NCBI GenBank assembly: GCA_937127445.1
Contig: CAKZLY010000006.1
Span: 26,546-90,545 of the forward strand
Length of the DNA: 64,000 bases
Reading direction: 5' to 3'
Origin: Eximiradius sp.
Lineage (GTDB): Bacteria > Bacteroidota > Ignavibacteria > Kapaibacteriales > UBA2268
This document shows positions 43,644 to 53,359 of this stretch, piece after piece (position 1 is the stretch's first letter; each line of letters begins with the position of its first letter). A program made the translations under genes and the position numbers. The notes beneath the pieces are model-generated. The model was not told the DNA's origin. It worked only from the letters and a program-made list of their open reading frames with translations, and made no database searches.

Positions 43644-44648
43644 TTAGCCCTCCGTAATTGCATTAACTTGCTCAATAATACTTAGCTCAGCGGGACAATT
43701 TCGTATGCAACGTCCACATCCCACACACGAAAGAATGCCAAATTGTTCGTCAGTATATAAAAACTTGTGTAGAATTCTGTTACGCCAGCGTTCGCTTTGC
43801 TTTTCACGAGGGTTGTGACCGGATGCGTGTTTGGTGAAAATGCCTAACGCACAAGTATCCCAGATACGGTAGCGAGTTCCTCCCAATAGATTTGCTTCAT
43901 CTTGAATATCGAAGCAGGTGCAAGTCGGACAAGAAAAAGCGCAAGTTCCACAACCGAAACATGGCAGTGAAGTTTCTTCCCATCGTTCCCAATCAAATGC
44001 ACCACTGATTTTTTCCTTCAGAGCAGAGCTATCGAAACGTTTTTGGATGTTCGCTACGTATTTAGTTTTATCTATTTGTTCAATTTGCTCGAAAAAGTTT
44101 GCAAATTGCTCAACTAATTTTTTGCCTTTTTCGGTGATGATTTCCACATAATAACCGTTTTCGGTCTTAGTTAGCATTAGGTCACTGCCACGAGTGTCTG
44201 ACGGAGAAATCCCAACGGAAGAGCAGAAGCAAAATTCATCCCCGCTCGAACAAGTTAGCCCAACAAAAATTGTATTATCGTAACGCATTTTGAAATGATA
44301 GTCGGGGTTTTCTTTCAAGAAGAAAGTAGCAAGATAGTCGAAAGCGGCGCCATCGCAGGGACGCATACCGAAAACAATTGTATCGTTTTCAGGTGCTTGT
44401 GGATTATTCAGAATTGTTTCTTTGCCATTCTTTTCAAATGTATAAAGTTCTTCGCACTTAGGAAAAACAGCAGATTTAGCAGAAAAAGCAGTTTGGATGT
44501 AATCCATTGCAATTTCTTCGAAAGAATGGATAAGTGAAAAGAAAACTTTTTCTTTTTTCTGCTTTGGAGCAAGAACTTGCTTGCCGGTTGCAATCAAAGA
44601 ATTGATAAATTCTTGAATTTTTTCGAGTTTAATTAATTTATATTCCAT
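43644..44648 (-). CDS. 4Fe-4S dicluster subunit of the Flx complex (FlxB/FlxC; AsrA/HydB-like)
   Basis: The 334-residue protein has GMRPCDGAAFDYLATFF and two 4Fe-4S motifs, CFGCGTCAFSCPTC (about 229) and CVGCGRCIRNCP (about 314). It matches the beta-subunit type of sulfhydrogenase or anaerobic sulfite reductase A, which in Flx complexes carries electrons between FlxA and HdrA. It ends 2 bases before the flxA-like gene. Whether it is the B or C subunit in the original naming is not certain. Confidence 0.8.
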   Translation of the reverse strand: MEYKLIKLEKIQEFINSLIATGKQVLAPKQKKEKVFFSLIHSFEEIAMDYIQTAFSAKSAVFPKCEELYTFEKNGKETILNNPQAPENDTIVFGMRPCDGAAFDYLATFFLKENPDYHFKMRYDNTIFVGLTCSSGDEFCFCSSVGISPSDTRGSDLMLTKTENGYYVEIITEKGKKLVEQFANFFEQIEQIDKTKYVANIQKRFDSSALKEKISGAFDWERWEETSLPCFGCGTCAFSCPTCTCFDIQDEANLLGGTRYRIWDTCALGIFTKHASGHNPREKQSERWRNRILHKFLYTDEQFGILSCVGCGRCIRNCPAELSIIEQVNAITEG

Positions 44649-44655
44649 AGTTCAA

Positions 44656-45456
44656 CTACCTTATAAAGTTTTCTTTATCATCTACTTTGAAAGTTGAGAG
44701 AGCATAGTCGGGTTCACGTTTAGTACCGGGTATTTGACCAAAATTAGAAATAATTGTCATATTCAACTTTTGAGTAAGCAATCCAAGAGGAATTTCCATT
44801 GGGCAAGCTGCTTCGCATTCGCCGCAGCTAATACAGCGACCGGCAAGGTGCATAGCTCGCACGATGTGCCACTCCAGATTACCTAACCCAGTTGGTGGAA
44901 CACCTACCCATTGAGGTTGGTTACATTCGACAAGGCATTGCTCGCAGTAACAAAGTGGGCAAGCAGCTCGACAAGCATAACAGCGTATACAACTGGATAG
45001 TTCACGTGTCCAAAAATCCCAACGTTCTTCTCGTGATTTGCTCTCGATTTCTTTCAGCAGTGCGAGACGTTCAGGATTTGGTTTTGGTAAATTATTGGCA
45101 ACATATTCTTCAATAGCTTTAAGATTTGCAAATTCGAGAACTTTCCCGTCTGCAACAGTCAAAATCAAATACTGTCCGTCGGTTATCTGGTTTTCGGCAG
45201 CAAGTTGCAAAAGAGCTCTCAAAGTACCGAAATTTGCTAAAATCCCAATTTTGCTATATTTTTTAAGTTCTGGTTTGCGAAGATAAACAGCAAGATTAAC
45301 TATACAGTTTTCGTCAAAAATAAGTTCACTCAATTGGTCAGGTTTTGTAAAGAAAGCAGGCTTACCTTCACCAAGACGACCTTTTTTGTAACCGATAAAC
45401 AAATCTATTATTCCAGAACTAAAAAATTGACTAGTTTTATTAATTAAATCAGACAT
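44656..45456 (-). CDS. 4Fe-4S subunit of the Flx complex (FlxC/FlxB)
   Basis: The 266-residue protein has an N-terminal region without motifs (1-145), then cysteine-rich motifs CIRCYACRAACPLCYC and CISCGECEAACP, for two or three 4Fe-4S clusters. It overlaps mvhD/flxD by 8 bases and precedes the other Flx Fe-S gene by 7 bases. With its neighbours it completes the four-subunit Flx module. Confidence 0.8.
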   Translation of the reverse strand: MSDLINKTSQFFSSGIIDLFIGYKKGRLGEGKPAFFTKPDQLSELIFDENCIVNLAVYLRKPELKKYSKIGILANFGTLRALLQLAAENQITDGQYLILTVADGKVLEFANLKAIEEYVANNLPKPNPERLALLKEIESKSREERWDFWTRELSSCIRCYACRAACPLCYCEQCLVECNQPQWVGVPPTGLGNLEWHIVRAMHLAGRCISCGECEAACPMEIPLGLLTQKLNMTIISNFGQIPGTKREPDYALSTFKVDDKENFIR

Positions 45457-45907
45457 TGCAAAGCTCTCCTATGGAATTAACATTAATTTTAGAGAGTTTC
45501 TCGTATTCAGTGTAAGGACCTAATTTGCGAACTTCGGTAACAACCTCATTAACAAGATTAGCCCATTTGGCACCTTCGGCAGCGGACACCCACGAAAAGA
45601 AAAGGCGGCGTTTGTCGAATCCAAGCAGTTCGAGCAATTCATTGAAGACAATCCAGCGGCGGCGAGCGTGAAAATTGCCCGAAGTGTAGTGGCAATCGTT
45701 CGGATGGCAGCCGGAGACTATGACTCCATCAGCACCGTTCTGGAATGCTTTAAGAATAAGCATATAATCTATTCTACCTGTACAAGGGAATCTCACAATA
45801 CGGACATTTGTTGCATACTTAATCCTACTTGTGCCAGCAAGGTCGGCACCAGCGTAAGTGCACCAATTACAGACAAAAGCAACTATTTTAGGTTCAAACT
45901 CCTGCAT
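45449..45907 (-). CDS. flxD: MvhD/FlxD-like 2Fe-2S subunit
   Basis: The 152-residue protein has the MvhD cysteine pattern CNWCTYAGADLAG, FPCTGRI and GCHPNDCHY, for a 2Fe-2S cluster that delivers electrons to HdrA. I start it at the ATG at 45907, which gives the family N-terminus (MQEFEPKIVAFVCNWC) and has GGAGGG upstream; the open frame extends upstream, but that part is not conserved and lies in hdrA. It overlaps hdrA by 14 bases. Confidence 0.85.
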   Translation of the reverse strand: MQEFEPKIVAFVCNWCTYAGADLAGTSRIKYATNVRIVRFPCTGRIDYMLILKAFQNGADGVIVSGCHPNDCHYTSGNFHARRRWIVFNELLELLGFDKRRLFFSWVSAAEGAKWANLVNEVVTEVRKLGPYTEYEKLSKINVNSIGELCNV

Positions 45908-47894
45908 ATTCCCTCCTATTGAATAAAGCCGAAACTTCAGCATATATTTGACGGTTAGTATATCCATGAATATCAATCGATTTAGAGCGGCACAAAGCAA
46001 CACAGGTGCCACAACCCTGACAAAGTCCAGGATTGATTTTAGCAACTGTTTTTACCAGAGTGCCATCGCGGCGGCGAATTTCTTCTTTTTCAATAGCAAG
46101 ATAAGGACAAACACTCTGACAAAGGAAGCACCCGACGCAAGTATTATTATTTACGTAAGCAATTAGCGGTTCGCGAGTAAGTTCGTCCTGAGAGAACAAG
46201 GCAACGACTTTAGCAGCGGTGCCAGAAGCTTGGGAAACAGTGTCGGGTATGTCTTTCGGTGCTTGACAAGCACCGGCAAGCATAATGCCAGCGGTGTTAG
46301 TTTCAACAGGACGTAATTTAGGATGAGCTTCAGAGAAGAAATGATACGGGTCGTAGCTAATATGTAATTTTTGAGCTAATTCTTCGGAATCTGAGTTAGC
46401 AATAGCAGCAGTAGCCAGCACAACCATATCTGCTTCAATTTCCACAGGACGAGAATTCAGTAATGTGTCCACACCGCAGACAATTAATTTTCCATTTTTC
46501 TCATAGATACGAGACACACGTCCACGAATGTAATTGACGTCGTCTTCTTCAATTGCACGGCGGACAAATTCGTCGTACATTTTGCCACCAGCACGAATAT
46601 CCATATAAAATACAGTTGCTTTGCCGTGATGATTTTTATGTTTGAAAAGCATTGCGTGCTTGGCAGTGTACATACAGCAAATTTTTGAGCAATATGGGAT
46701 GCCTTTTGCGGGGTCGCGCGAGCCAGCACAAGCAATAAAGACAATGCTTTCAGGTTCTTTGCCGTCAGATGGGCGTTTGAGAACACCCAGCGTGGGTCCC
46801 GAGGCAGAGGCAAGTCGCTCGAACTGTAATCCATCAATTACGTCGGCATATTTACCATAACCGTATTCTGGGAAGAAATCTGAATGTTTAATATCAAATC
46901 CAGTAGCAGCAACAATAGCACCGACATCAACTTTGATTAATTCATCTTCCTGTTCGTAGTGAATTGCATCGGCAGGACAAACCTTTTTGCAAAGGCCACA
47001 TTTTCCTTTAAGGAAATATGTGCAGTTGTTGCGGTCAATAACGGGTTTGTTTGGCACTGCTTGTGGGAAAGGAACGTAAATAGCGGCACGATTGCCAAGA
47101 CCGGCATTAAATTCATCGGGAATTTTCTTGATAGGACATTTTTCGATGCACAAACCGCAGCCAGTGCATGCTTTGTGGTCAACACTTTTAGCTTTCTGGC
47201 GAATAGTAACTTTAAAATTGCCGATAAATCCATCTACACTTTCAATTTCAGCATAAGTATATAAAGTAATATTTGGATGCTGAGCAACTTCCACCATTCG
47301 TGGAGTTAAAATACATTGAGAGCAATCCAAAGTAGGGAAAGTCTCGGACAGTTGAGCCATTTTTCCACCGATTGACGGATTTTTCTCAACCATAATTACT
47401 TTATGTCCGCTATTAGCAATATCAAGAGCTGCCTGGATACCACCGATACCACCACCTATAACAAGAGCGGTTTTGGTAATTGGCACTTTAATTGGGAAAA
47501 GTTCCTCGTTGTGTTTAACTTTTTCAACAAGGACACGAACAAGTTCGGCAGCTTTTTCTGTTGTAGAATCCTCGCGGAAATGTACCCACGAACAATGTTC
47601 ACGTAGATTAGCCATTTCACAAAGAAAAGGGTTAAGACCAGCTTCGGCAGTAGCTTTGCGAAAAGTTGGTTCGTGCATACGTGGCGAGCAAGCAGCAACA
47701 ACGACACCTGTTAATTTATGTTTTTGAATTGCTTCTTTAATCAAGTTTTGTCCTGGGTCTGAGCACATATATTTGTAATCAATGCTATAGACAACGCCCG
47801 GATAGTTTGAAGCAATTTCGGCAACTTTTGCACAATCGACTGTGGAAGAAATGTTTTCGCCACAGTGGCAAACAAAAACTCCAATACGCGCCAT
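45894..47894 (-). CDS. hdrA: Heterodisulfide reductase subunit A (flavoprotein, electron bifurcating)
   Basis: The 666-residue protein has an N-terminal CHCG cluster-binding region, an FAD-binding Rossmann motif GGGIGGIQAALDIANSGH, and ferredoxin motifs CTGCGLCIEKCP, CGLCKKVCP, CVGCFLCQSVCP and CQGCGTCVALCR. HdrA is the FAD-containing, electron-confurcating core of heterodisulfide reductases. Here it would accept electrons from FlxD and split them between ferredoxin and HdrB. The gene directly follows hdrB (one base apart) and overlaps flxD. Confidence 0.93.
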   Translation of the reverse strand: MARIGVFVCHCGENISSTVDCAKVAEIASNYPGVVYSIDYKYMCSDPGQNLIKEAIQKHKLTGVVVAACSPRMHEPTFRKATAEAGLNPFLCEMANLREHCSWVHFREDSTTEKAAELVRVLVEKVKHNEELFPIKVPITKTALVIGGGIGGIQAALDIANSGHKVIMVEKNPSIGGKMAQLSETFPTLDCSQCILTPRMVEVAQHPNITLYTYAEIESVDGFIGNFKVTIRQKAKSVDHKACTGCGLCIEKCPIKKIPDEFNAGLGNRAAIYVPFPQAVPNKPVIDRNNCTYFLKGKCGLCKKVCPADAIHYEQEDELIKVDVGAIVAATGFDIKHSDFFPEYGYGKYADVIDGLQFERLASASGPTLGVLKRPSDGKEPESIVFIACAGSRDPAKGIPYCSKICCMYTAKHAMLFKHKNHHGKATVFYMDIRAGGKMYDEFVRRAIEEDDVNYIRGRVSRIYEKNGKLIVCGVDTLLNSRPVEIEADMVVLATAAIANSDSEELAQKLHISYDPYHFFSEAHPKLRPVETNTAGIMLAGACQAPKDIPDTVSQASGTAAKVVALFSQDELTREPLIAYVNNNTCVGCFLCQSVCPYLAIEKEEIRRRDGTLVKTVAKINPGLCQGCGTCVALCRSKSIDIHGYTNRQIYAEVSALFNRREYAGV

Positions 47895-48776
47895 CTATAC
47901 CTCCACCGTTTGTTTTTGCAACTTATGTAAAAATTTATCAGTAGGAACAAAATGTTTGTCAAATCCAAGTTTTTTAGGGTCGATACCCAAAGCCAATCCA
48001 ATAATCTGAGTAATGTAAACAACAGGAATTTCGTTATCAGTAGAAAGATTTTTGTTTATTTCATTTCGTCGCATATCCAAGTTTGAATGACACATAGGGC
48101 AGGCAACGATAATTGCATCAGCACCACGGCTTTGGGCATCATCTAAAATTTTAGCACATAATTTTCCAACAATATCAGTTCTAACAACGGAAAGCCCTGC
48201 ACCACAACATTCAACTTTGAATGCCCAATCAATAGGCATTCCACCGGAGAGATAAATGATTTTTTCCATTACAAGCGGATCTTCTCGACGTTCAATAGTG
48301 GAAAGGTGTTCGGGACGAGTGAGCAAGCAACCGTAATAACAAGCAAATTTAGCATTCAATTTATTATATAGTTTATCTTTGATTTTATCGAGAGCATATT
48401 TGTTAAGAAAATCGAGAACAGTAATAGGGTTAGCTGTTCCTTTTATTTCCATTTCAATAAGTTGAGGGATTTTTGTTCTGTATTTTTCATCTGATTTGAT
48501 TTCGTAGCGAGCTTGAGCCAATCTGCTGAAACAGGCGGCGCAGGGAACAAGAATTTCATCGAGCCCCATTTTTTCGGCAATTGCTAAATTACGAGCAGGC
48601 AGGGCAACTGCCAGAGTAGAATTCAGCGAATGAGCAGCAGTGGCGCCACAGCAATTCCAATCGTCGAGTTCGACTAATTCAATATCAGCAATACGGGCAA
48701 TTGCTTGAAGTGAGAGATCATATTCTTTTGCAGTACCATTTAAGGAACAACCGGGGAAATATCCAATTTTAGTCAT
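47895..48776 (-). CDS. hdrB: Heterodisulfide reductase subunit B
   Basis: The 293-residue protein carries two cysteine-rich CCG domains: WNCCGATAAH with PCAACF (first), and YYGC...VECCGAGLSV with CPMCH (second). In HdrB these bind the unusual paired 4Fe-4S clusters that cleave the disulfide. The physiological disulfide here is unknown (DsrC-type or low-molecular-weight thiol are possibilities). It overlaps the end of hdrC by 8 bases. Confidence 0.92.
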   Translation of the reverse strand: MTKIGYFPGCSLNGTAKEYDLSLQAIARIADIELVELDDWNCCGATAAHSLNSTLAVALPARNLAIAEKMGLDEILVPCAACFSRLAQARYEIKSDEKYRTKIPQLIEMEIKGTANPITVLDFLNKYALDKIKDKLYNKLNAKFACYYGCLLTRPEHLSTIERREDPLVMEKIIYLSGGMPIDWAFKVECCGAGLSVVRTDIVGKLCAKILDDAQSRGADAIIVACPMCHSNLDMRRNEINKNLSTDNEIPVVYITQIIGLALGIDPKKLGFDKHFVPTDKFLHKLQKQTVEV

Positions 48777-49347
48777 TTTCAGCCTCCTTCATTGCCTTTT
48801 CAAAAATGCGGGCAATTGCTTCTTTTCCTTTGATGCGGTGTGGGAAAATTTCGAGTTTTCCTTTTACAAACATCTTTGGGGCTAAATCAACATCTTGAAG
48901 CAAATTGAATGTTTTAAGTTTGTAAGAAGCGATAAGCCCAACTTCGTGGAGACGTCCAGTTTTTTCGATACTTTCCAAAAATGAGCGGTGGAACGCAATA
49001 ATCTCTTTAGCTTTTGGATGCACTTTCCTACGTTTAATAGATTCGGAACGAAGAAAATCCATAATGTGTGGGAAATCAACTTCTTGCGGGCAACGGCTAT
49101 GGCAAGTGTCGCAAGTAAGACAAAGCCAAATACCCATAGAACGCAGAACTTCATCGTCGCAAAGGGGGTCGCCGATTTGCAACAGACGTAAAATTTGGTT
49201 CGGTGTATAGTCCATTTCACCAGATAGGGGGCAACCGGCAGCACATTTACCACACTGATAGCATTTCATTACAAGTTCATTAATCTCATTTAGGATTTTT
49301 TCTTTAAGGGGTTGGGCTAATGGTTCGATTTTCGATTTGGTTTCCAT
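48769..49347 (-). CDS. hdrC: Heterodisulfide reductase subunit C
   Basis: The 192-residue protein has two 4Fe-4S motifs, CYQCGKCAAGCP and CLTCDTCHSRCP, followed by PHIMDFLRSE, the HdrC pattern. It carries electrons between HdrA and HdrB. It is the first gene of the seven-gene leftward operon. Confidence 0.92.
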   Translation of the reverse strand: METKSKIEPLAQPLKEKILNEINELVMKCYQCGKCAAGCPLSGEMDYTPNQILRLLQIGDPLCDDEVLRSMGIWLCLTCDTCHSRCPQEVDFPHIMDFLRSESIKRRKVHPKAKEIIAFHRSFLESIEKTGRLHEVGLIASYKLKTFNLLQDVDLAPKMFVKGKLEIFPHRIKGKEAIARIFEKAMKEAEND

Positions 49348-49427
49348 TAAAGAAATCCTTTGTTATTAAATAATTTTTAACAATTGTAATTTAATTAATA
49401 CAATTTATAAATAAATATTTCTCGAAA

Positions 49428-49435
49428 CAAAGATA
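49428..49435 (-). promoter_or_regulatory. Putative -7 element upstream of hdrC
   Basis: The minus strand reads TATCTTTG here, a perfect TAnnTTTG box, 80 bases before the hdrC start. There is no clear -33 TTTG at a 19-base spacing, so this is only a candidate. Confidence 0.3.
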
Positions 49436-49529
49436 AGGGAGAAAATGAAAAAAAATTAAGACAAAATACATAGTTTTATTACGTCAAACCAATTAAAAAC
49501 AATTCATCGAATTTAACCACAAACATAGT

Positions 49530-50195
49530 TTAATCTAAACTTATATTTGGAGCAAGCGAAAAATAGTCATTATTAGTGTCATTGTGAATTAAAATAACTT
49601 TAGCTCGCACAAGATCAATCAAAATTCGTTCGGCGCGTCGACGTGAAATGTTGACAATCGAGGCAAATTCTTTGACTGTAATGCGTTCGTGTTTTTCAAG
49701 GTAGCGAAAAAGACGTCTTTCTCGTTCCCCAATACTAATTTTGAGTGGTTTCCCATTCGCTTGGGTAGTCATCAATTTATACATTTCTTTGCTTGCAATA
49801 ACAGATTTTTCGCCAAGACGGATATAAGCGCGCTTTACGGGACGTTTTTTTTCAGGGTCTTCGATTTCTACAACGTGAGGTTTTCGTGTGCTTTCGGAAA
49901 TATGCACAAGAATAACGTCCTTATTTTTGTATTCGATAATTTCTATTTCGGGTTCAACTGGTGGGAAAATATGGAAACCACAAGCTTGTTCGACAATATC
50001 GATTTCAGATTTTTCGCTGCGAACACCGACAACAGTGCCGTCGTCATCCACACCAATTATTAAAATTCCGCCTTTAGTATTGGCAAGAGCAGCTATTTCG
50101 CGAGCTAATTTATTTGGGGATGTAGCTTTCCGTTTAAATTCGAGAAAACTTGATTCGCCCTCGGCGATTAAATCTTTAAATTCATTGGGATTCAT
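49530..50195 (-). CDS. AlbA_2-domain (Schlafen-type) DNA-binding protein
   Basis: The 221-residue protein has an N-terminal AlbA_2 domain (SFLEFKRKATSPNK, ALANTKGGILIIGVDDDGTVVG) and a C-terminal winged-helix-like region (about 155-215, ITVKEFASIVNISRRRAERIL). Proteins of this kind are usually transcription regulators or occur near defence genes, but no defence genes are seen here. It is transcribed leftward, apart from hdr. Confidence 0.8.
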   Translation of the reverse strand: MNPNEFKDLIAEGESSFLEFKRKATSPNKLAREIAALANTKGGILIIGVDDDGTVVGVRSEKSEIDIVEQACGFHIFPPVEPEIEIIEYKNKDVILVHISESTRKPHVVEIEDPEKKRPVKRAYIRLGEKSVIASKEMYKLMTTQANGKPLKISIGERERRLFRYLEKHERITVKEFASIVNISRRRAERILIDLVRAKVILIHNDTNNDYFSLAPNISLD

Positions 50196-50241
50196 ATTAA
50201 TCCCTGGGAAAAAACGATCACGTACAAAAATACAAAAAAAA

Positions 50242-53130
50242 TCATCTTATTATACTAATTTTATCTACATAGACATTTCCTAAGTTATCGAACATTTGCA
50301 AATAGTAAGTTCCAGGTAAACAATCGATTAATGAAATAATTATCTCTTCATTAGTTGAGATTGGATGAATTTCATAAACAACTTGTCCCATGGAGTTTGA
50401 TAATTTAATGGAATTGAGATGTGTTTTGGAAGCAATTTTAAGCCAATCGTGTGCTGGATTTGGGTAAACGGAGGTTGGTTTTGAATCTATTACACTCGAT
50501 ATTTTATCATTTATTTTAATATTGTCGATATACCATCCTAAATCATTGACAACAAGGTTAGAGAAAAATCGGAAGCGTAAAAAAATTGTATCGTTTGACG
50601 CGGGCAAAACAAGAGTTTCAGTTTTCCAATCGCGTTCGTCGAAAGAATTATCTCGCCAGTATTGATAATCAGACTTTTTCCATTGGGCGAGAGTCCCGTT
50701 GAAATCATTGCTCCAAGAACTACCGCCATCTTTTGAATATTCAACAGTCGCGTAATCATTATTTGCAACAATACATGCGTGTTCAAATTGAATTATAACA
50801 TCGTTGTTATTCATTATAAATGGGAAGAGCATAAGAGTGTCGCACTGACCGTTATCATATTTTTTGTTAGGTGAATTAGAAAAGCTAAAAGGTGCAGAAG
50901 CATAAGATTCATTCGTTTTTTGCCACTTACCACCGATGAAATATTTAGGGACTTCACCATCGAAATCATCAAAATAAGGCGCAATTGGATTAACTTCGTC
51001 GGAATATGCTAAATATTGAGGTGATTTTTGGCTTTCATTGCCATATTCATCGACTAAGCTTACAGAATACAAGAAATAACCTCTCTCGCCAGAATTATCT
51101 GTTAATTCTATAACTTTTGATGTGTCGGAGGGACTTATTTCGAAAGTGTTCACCTTAATACCGTCGCGATATATATAAATGTATTTTGCATTAACCAGAG
51201 GAGTAAAATTATCAGCTCTCAAAGATGGAATTTTTACCAAAAGATTAGTAATGAAATTTTGTGAGCCACGTGAGGATAATATTTGAGGTGAAGCGGGTTC
51301 TTTTGCTCCGCCAGCGTAGCTTGAAATGCCACGGCCGATACTTGTATCGCGGCCAGCAGCAACATAAAAGGTGTATTCGTATTTTTCGTAAGGGACAAGC
51401 AATGTATCAGTGTATTGGTTAATATTTCCGTTCAAGATAAATGAATAACCGTCATTGCGTTTTACGAATATTTGAAATTCATCAGAATTAAGAGGTTGTC
51501 CAAAACTACGCTCGGTCGGATTATCCCAAAGAAGTTCAATAGTATTAGGTTTATGGGGAATAATTTTTGCAGATAGGTTCTCAACAGGGAGTGGCGAACG
51601 AGTATTAACAATAGCAGTAAAAACATCACTATCGAACAAATTTAGAACTGCATTTCGCATATCAACCCAGGTTGGATAGACTATTCCGTCGTAGAAGGCG
51701 CAACCGCTATAATCACCAGCGAAGGCATTACCACGGAAAGGGTTAAGGCGTAAATCAGTTGAAAGATCTGCTGCACGCCGGTCGGTCCAGGTAATTCCAC
51801 CATCTGAGGAGTAGCTCACATAGCATTCAACCATTAAGTTATCGGGACAATTACGGCTATCGAAATACATTATAGCTAAGTCACCATTTTTGGGGTCTAT
51901 TGCCATCCAGGGCCAGAACTGGTCGTTAGTAGTATCACTGTGTACAATGATTGGTTCACTCCAAGTTTCACCTTTGTGGGTGGAACGGGAAAAATAAATA
52001 TTTGGTGGATTATCTGCCGCCCAACATAAATATAAATATCCGCGACGAGGGCTATTTGTAATATCGCATACAATGACTGGATAAGCTTCTGCTCGGACAG
52101 AATCTTTAACAACGTGGCGGTATCCCTGCCCATCTATATATTTTGTTTTGCCAAAAATATTATAGCGATGTACAATTCTGGGTTCAGTAAATTTATTTCC
52201 GCCATCTAACGACTTAACAAATCCAATTCCGTGCTCAATTCCGTGATTCCAAACAACATAAAGTTCTCCATTAGGACCGGTGGCAGCCAGCGGGAAGCTT
52301 TGTCCGAAAGTTGTATCTTCGGATGAGCCTGCAAGACGATGACTTATTCTCAGAGGTTGATTCCATACTTCGTCTGAGTAAGATTTTTTTGTAATAACAA
52401 TCTCAGTTGCTGAATCACGCGGTGTCACTCTTTTCCACGGGATATAAACAGTACCAAAGTATGGCGATTCAGGGCTATTATCAACATGCACATAATATTT
52501 ATCTTCGAAAAGCGAATCAAGAGTTTGCATACCAAGATGCACAATAACTGGAATATGTGGTTGCCAAGTTTTGCCTTCATCTTTCGTAATCGCGATAAAA
52601 ACACCATTTTCACCGACGTTTACCGGTTGGTTTTCGTCGAACTCACCAAAACCACCATAACAAAGGTAGCCAGTTCCATCCAAAGCAAAATAAACACTTG
52701 GATCGTTCGATGATCGCCAATTCGGGAAAGGACGCCCTAAATTTATATTTCTCCAAGTTTTGCCACCATTATCGGAAACATATACCCAGGTTGCGGAATT
52801 ATCTCGATAGTCCACAGCTGAGGCAATTAAATTATTAGGGTTTGTAGGGTTGACAGCAACGGATGATTCGTTCTGCATTTTATAAGTGTGTTTTGCTTCA
52901 TCATCAATTGTGTTTACATTAAGAAAAAGCGGAAGAGAGGATTTGGGAGAGAGTAGCCAAGGAACTTTGTCTATTTTCATATATCTTTCGTCAGGACGAG
53001 GCTGAGCTGATTCCATTAGCCGCTGGTAATGGCGAATTGCTTTGAGCATTTCGCTTTTACTTTTACGCTGTTCAGCACTAAGCGACGATAAAATTAGCAA
53101 GGCAAATATAAAAAATAGAATATGTTTCAT
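50242..53130 (-). CDS. Secreted BNR/sialidase-fold protein with T9SS sorting tail
   Basis: The 962-residue protein has a signal peptide (1-19), an N-terminal six-bladed-propeller-type region with several Asp-box (BNR) repeats such as SDNGGKTWRNI, TKDEGKTWQPH, SLDGGNKFTE, STHKGETWSE and SSDGGITWTD (about 120-470), FN3-like beta domains (about 520-720), a jelly-roll region (about 740-875) and a type A sorting tail (VYPNPAHDWLKI, SNSMGQVVYE, PGTYYLQMFDNLG). The sialidase catalytic Arg triad is not evident, so hydrolase activity is uncertain. It is probably a surface-exposed carbohydrate-binding protein. Confidence 0.82.
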   Translation of the reverse strand: MKHILFFIFALLILSSLSAEQRKSKSEMLKAIRHYQRLMESAQPRPDERYMKIDKVPWLLSPKSSLPLFLNVNTIDDEAKHTYKMQNESSVAVNPTNPNNLIASAVDYRDNSATWVYVSDNGGKTWRNINLGRPFPNWRSSNDPSVYFALDGTGYLCYGGFGEFDENQPVNVGENGVFIAITKDEGKTWQPHIPVIVHLGMQTLDSLFEDKYYVHVDNSPESPYFGTVYIPWKRVTPRDSATEIVITKKSYSDEVWNQPLRISHRLAGSSEDTTFGQSFPLAATGPNGELYVVWNHGIEHGIGFVKSLDGGNKFTEPRIVHRYNIFGKTKYIDGQGYRHVVKDSVRAEAYPVIVCDITNSPRRGYLYLCWAADNPPNIYFSRSTHKGETWSEPIIVHSDTTNDQFWPWMAIDPKNGDLAIMYFDSRNCPDNLMVECYVSYSSDGGITWTDRRAADLSTDLRLNPFRGNAFAGDYSGCAFYDGIVYPTWVDMRNAVLNLFDSDVFTAIVNTRSPLPVENLSAKIIPHKPNTIELLWDNPTERSFGQPLNSDEFQIFVKRNDGYSFILNGNINQYTDTLLVPYEKYEYTFYVAAGRDTSIGRGISSYAGGAKEPASPQILSSRGSQNFITNLLVKIPSLRADNFTPLVNAKYIYIYRDGIKVNTFEISPSDTSKVIELTDNSGERGYFLYSVSLVDEYGNESQKSPQYLAYSDEVNPIAPYFDDFDGEVPKYFIGGKWQKTNESYASAPFSFSNSPNKKYDNGQCDTLMLFPFIMNNNDVIIQFEHACIVANNDYATVEYSKDGGSSWSNDFNGTLAQWKKSDYQYWRDNSFDERDWKTETLVLPASNDTIFLRFRFFSNLVVNDLGWYIDNIKINDKISSVIDSKPTSVYPNPAHDWLKIASKTHLNSIKLSNSMGQVVYEIHPISTNEEIIISLIDCLPGTYYLQMFDNLGNVYVDKISIIR

Positions 53131-53320
53131 CTCAAAACCTAAAAAGTAACTAAATAACTTGTTATAAAATAACTTAATTATTTGATTTTTACAATAGGAA
53201 AAAACATTACTTAATTAGCATATTACTCTCACGAATTATTTTTTAAGAATTGAGAATAATTGACTTCTAATATTAATTCAAAATTTGCAAAACTTAAATG
53301 CTATAATAACATTTTGAATA

Positions 53321-53328
53321 TAATTTTG
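53321..53328 (+). promoter_or_regulatory. Putative -7 element before the phytase-esterase-like gene
   Basis: TAATTTTG matches the TAnnTTTG -7 box and lies 31 bases before the start codon. A clear -33 element is missing. Confidence 0.3.
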
Positions 53329-53359
53329 AATTATGTTCAACTTATAAAGAGTTAAACTT

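Noticed and set aside
45908..46045. Upstream extension of the MvhD/FlxD-like open frame
   Set aside because: The extra 46 residues are not conserved and lie within hdrA; the ATG at 45907 has a strong ribosome-binding site and gives the family N-terminus.
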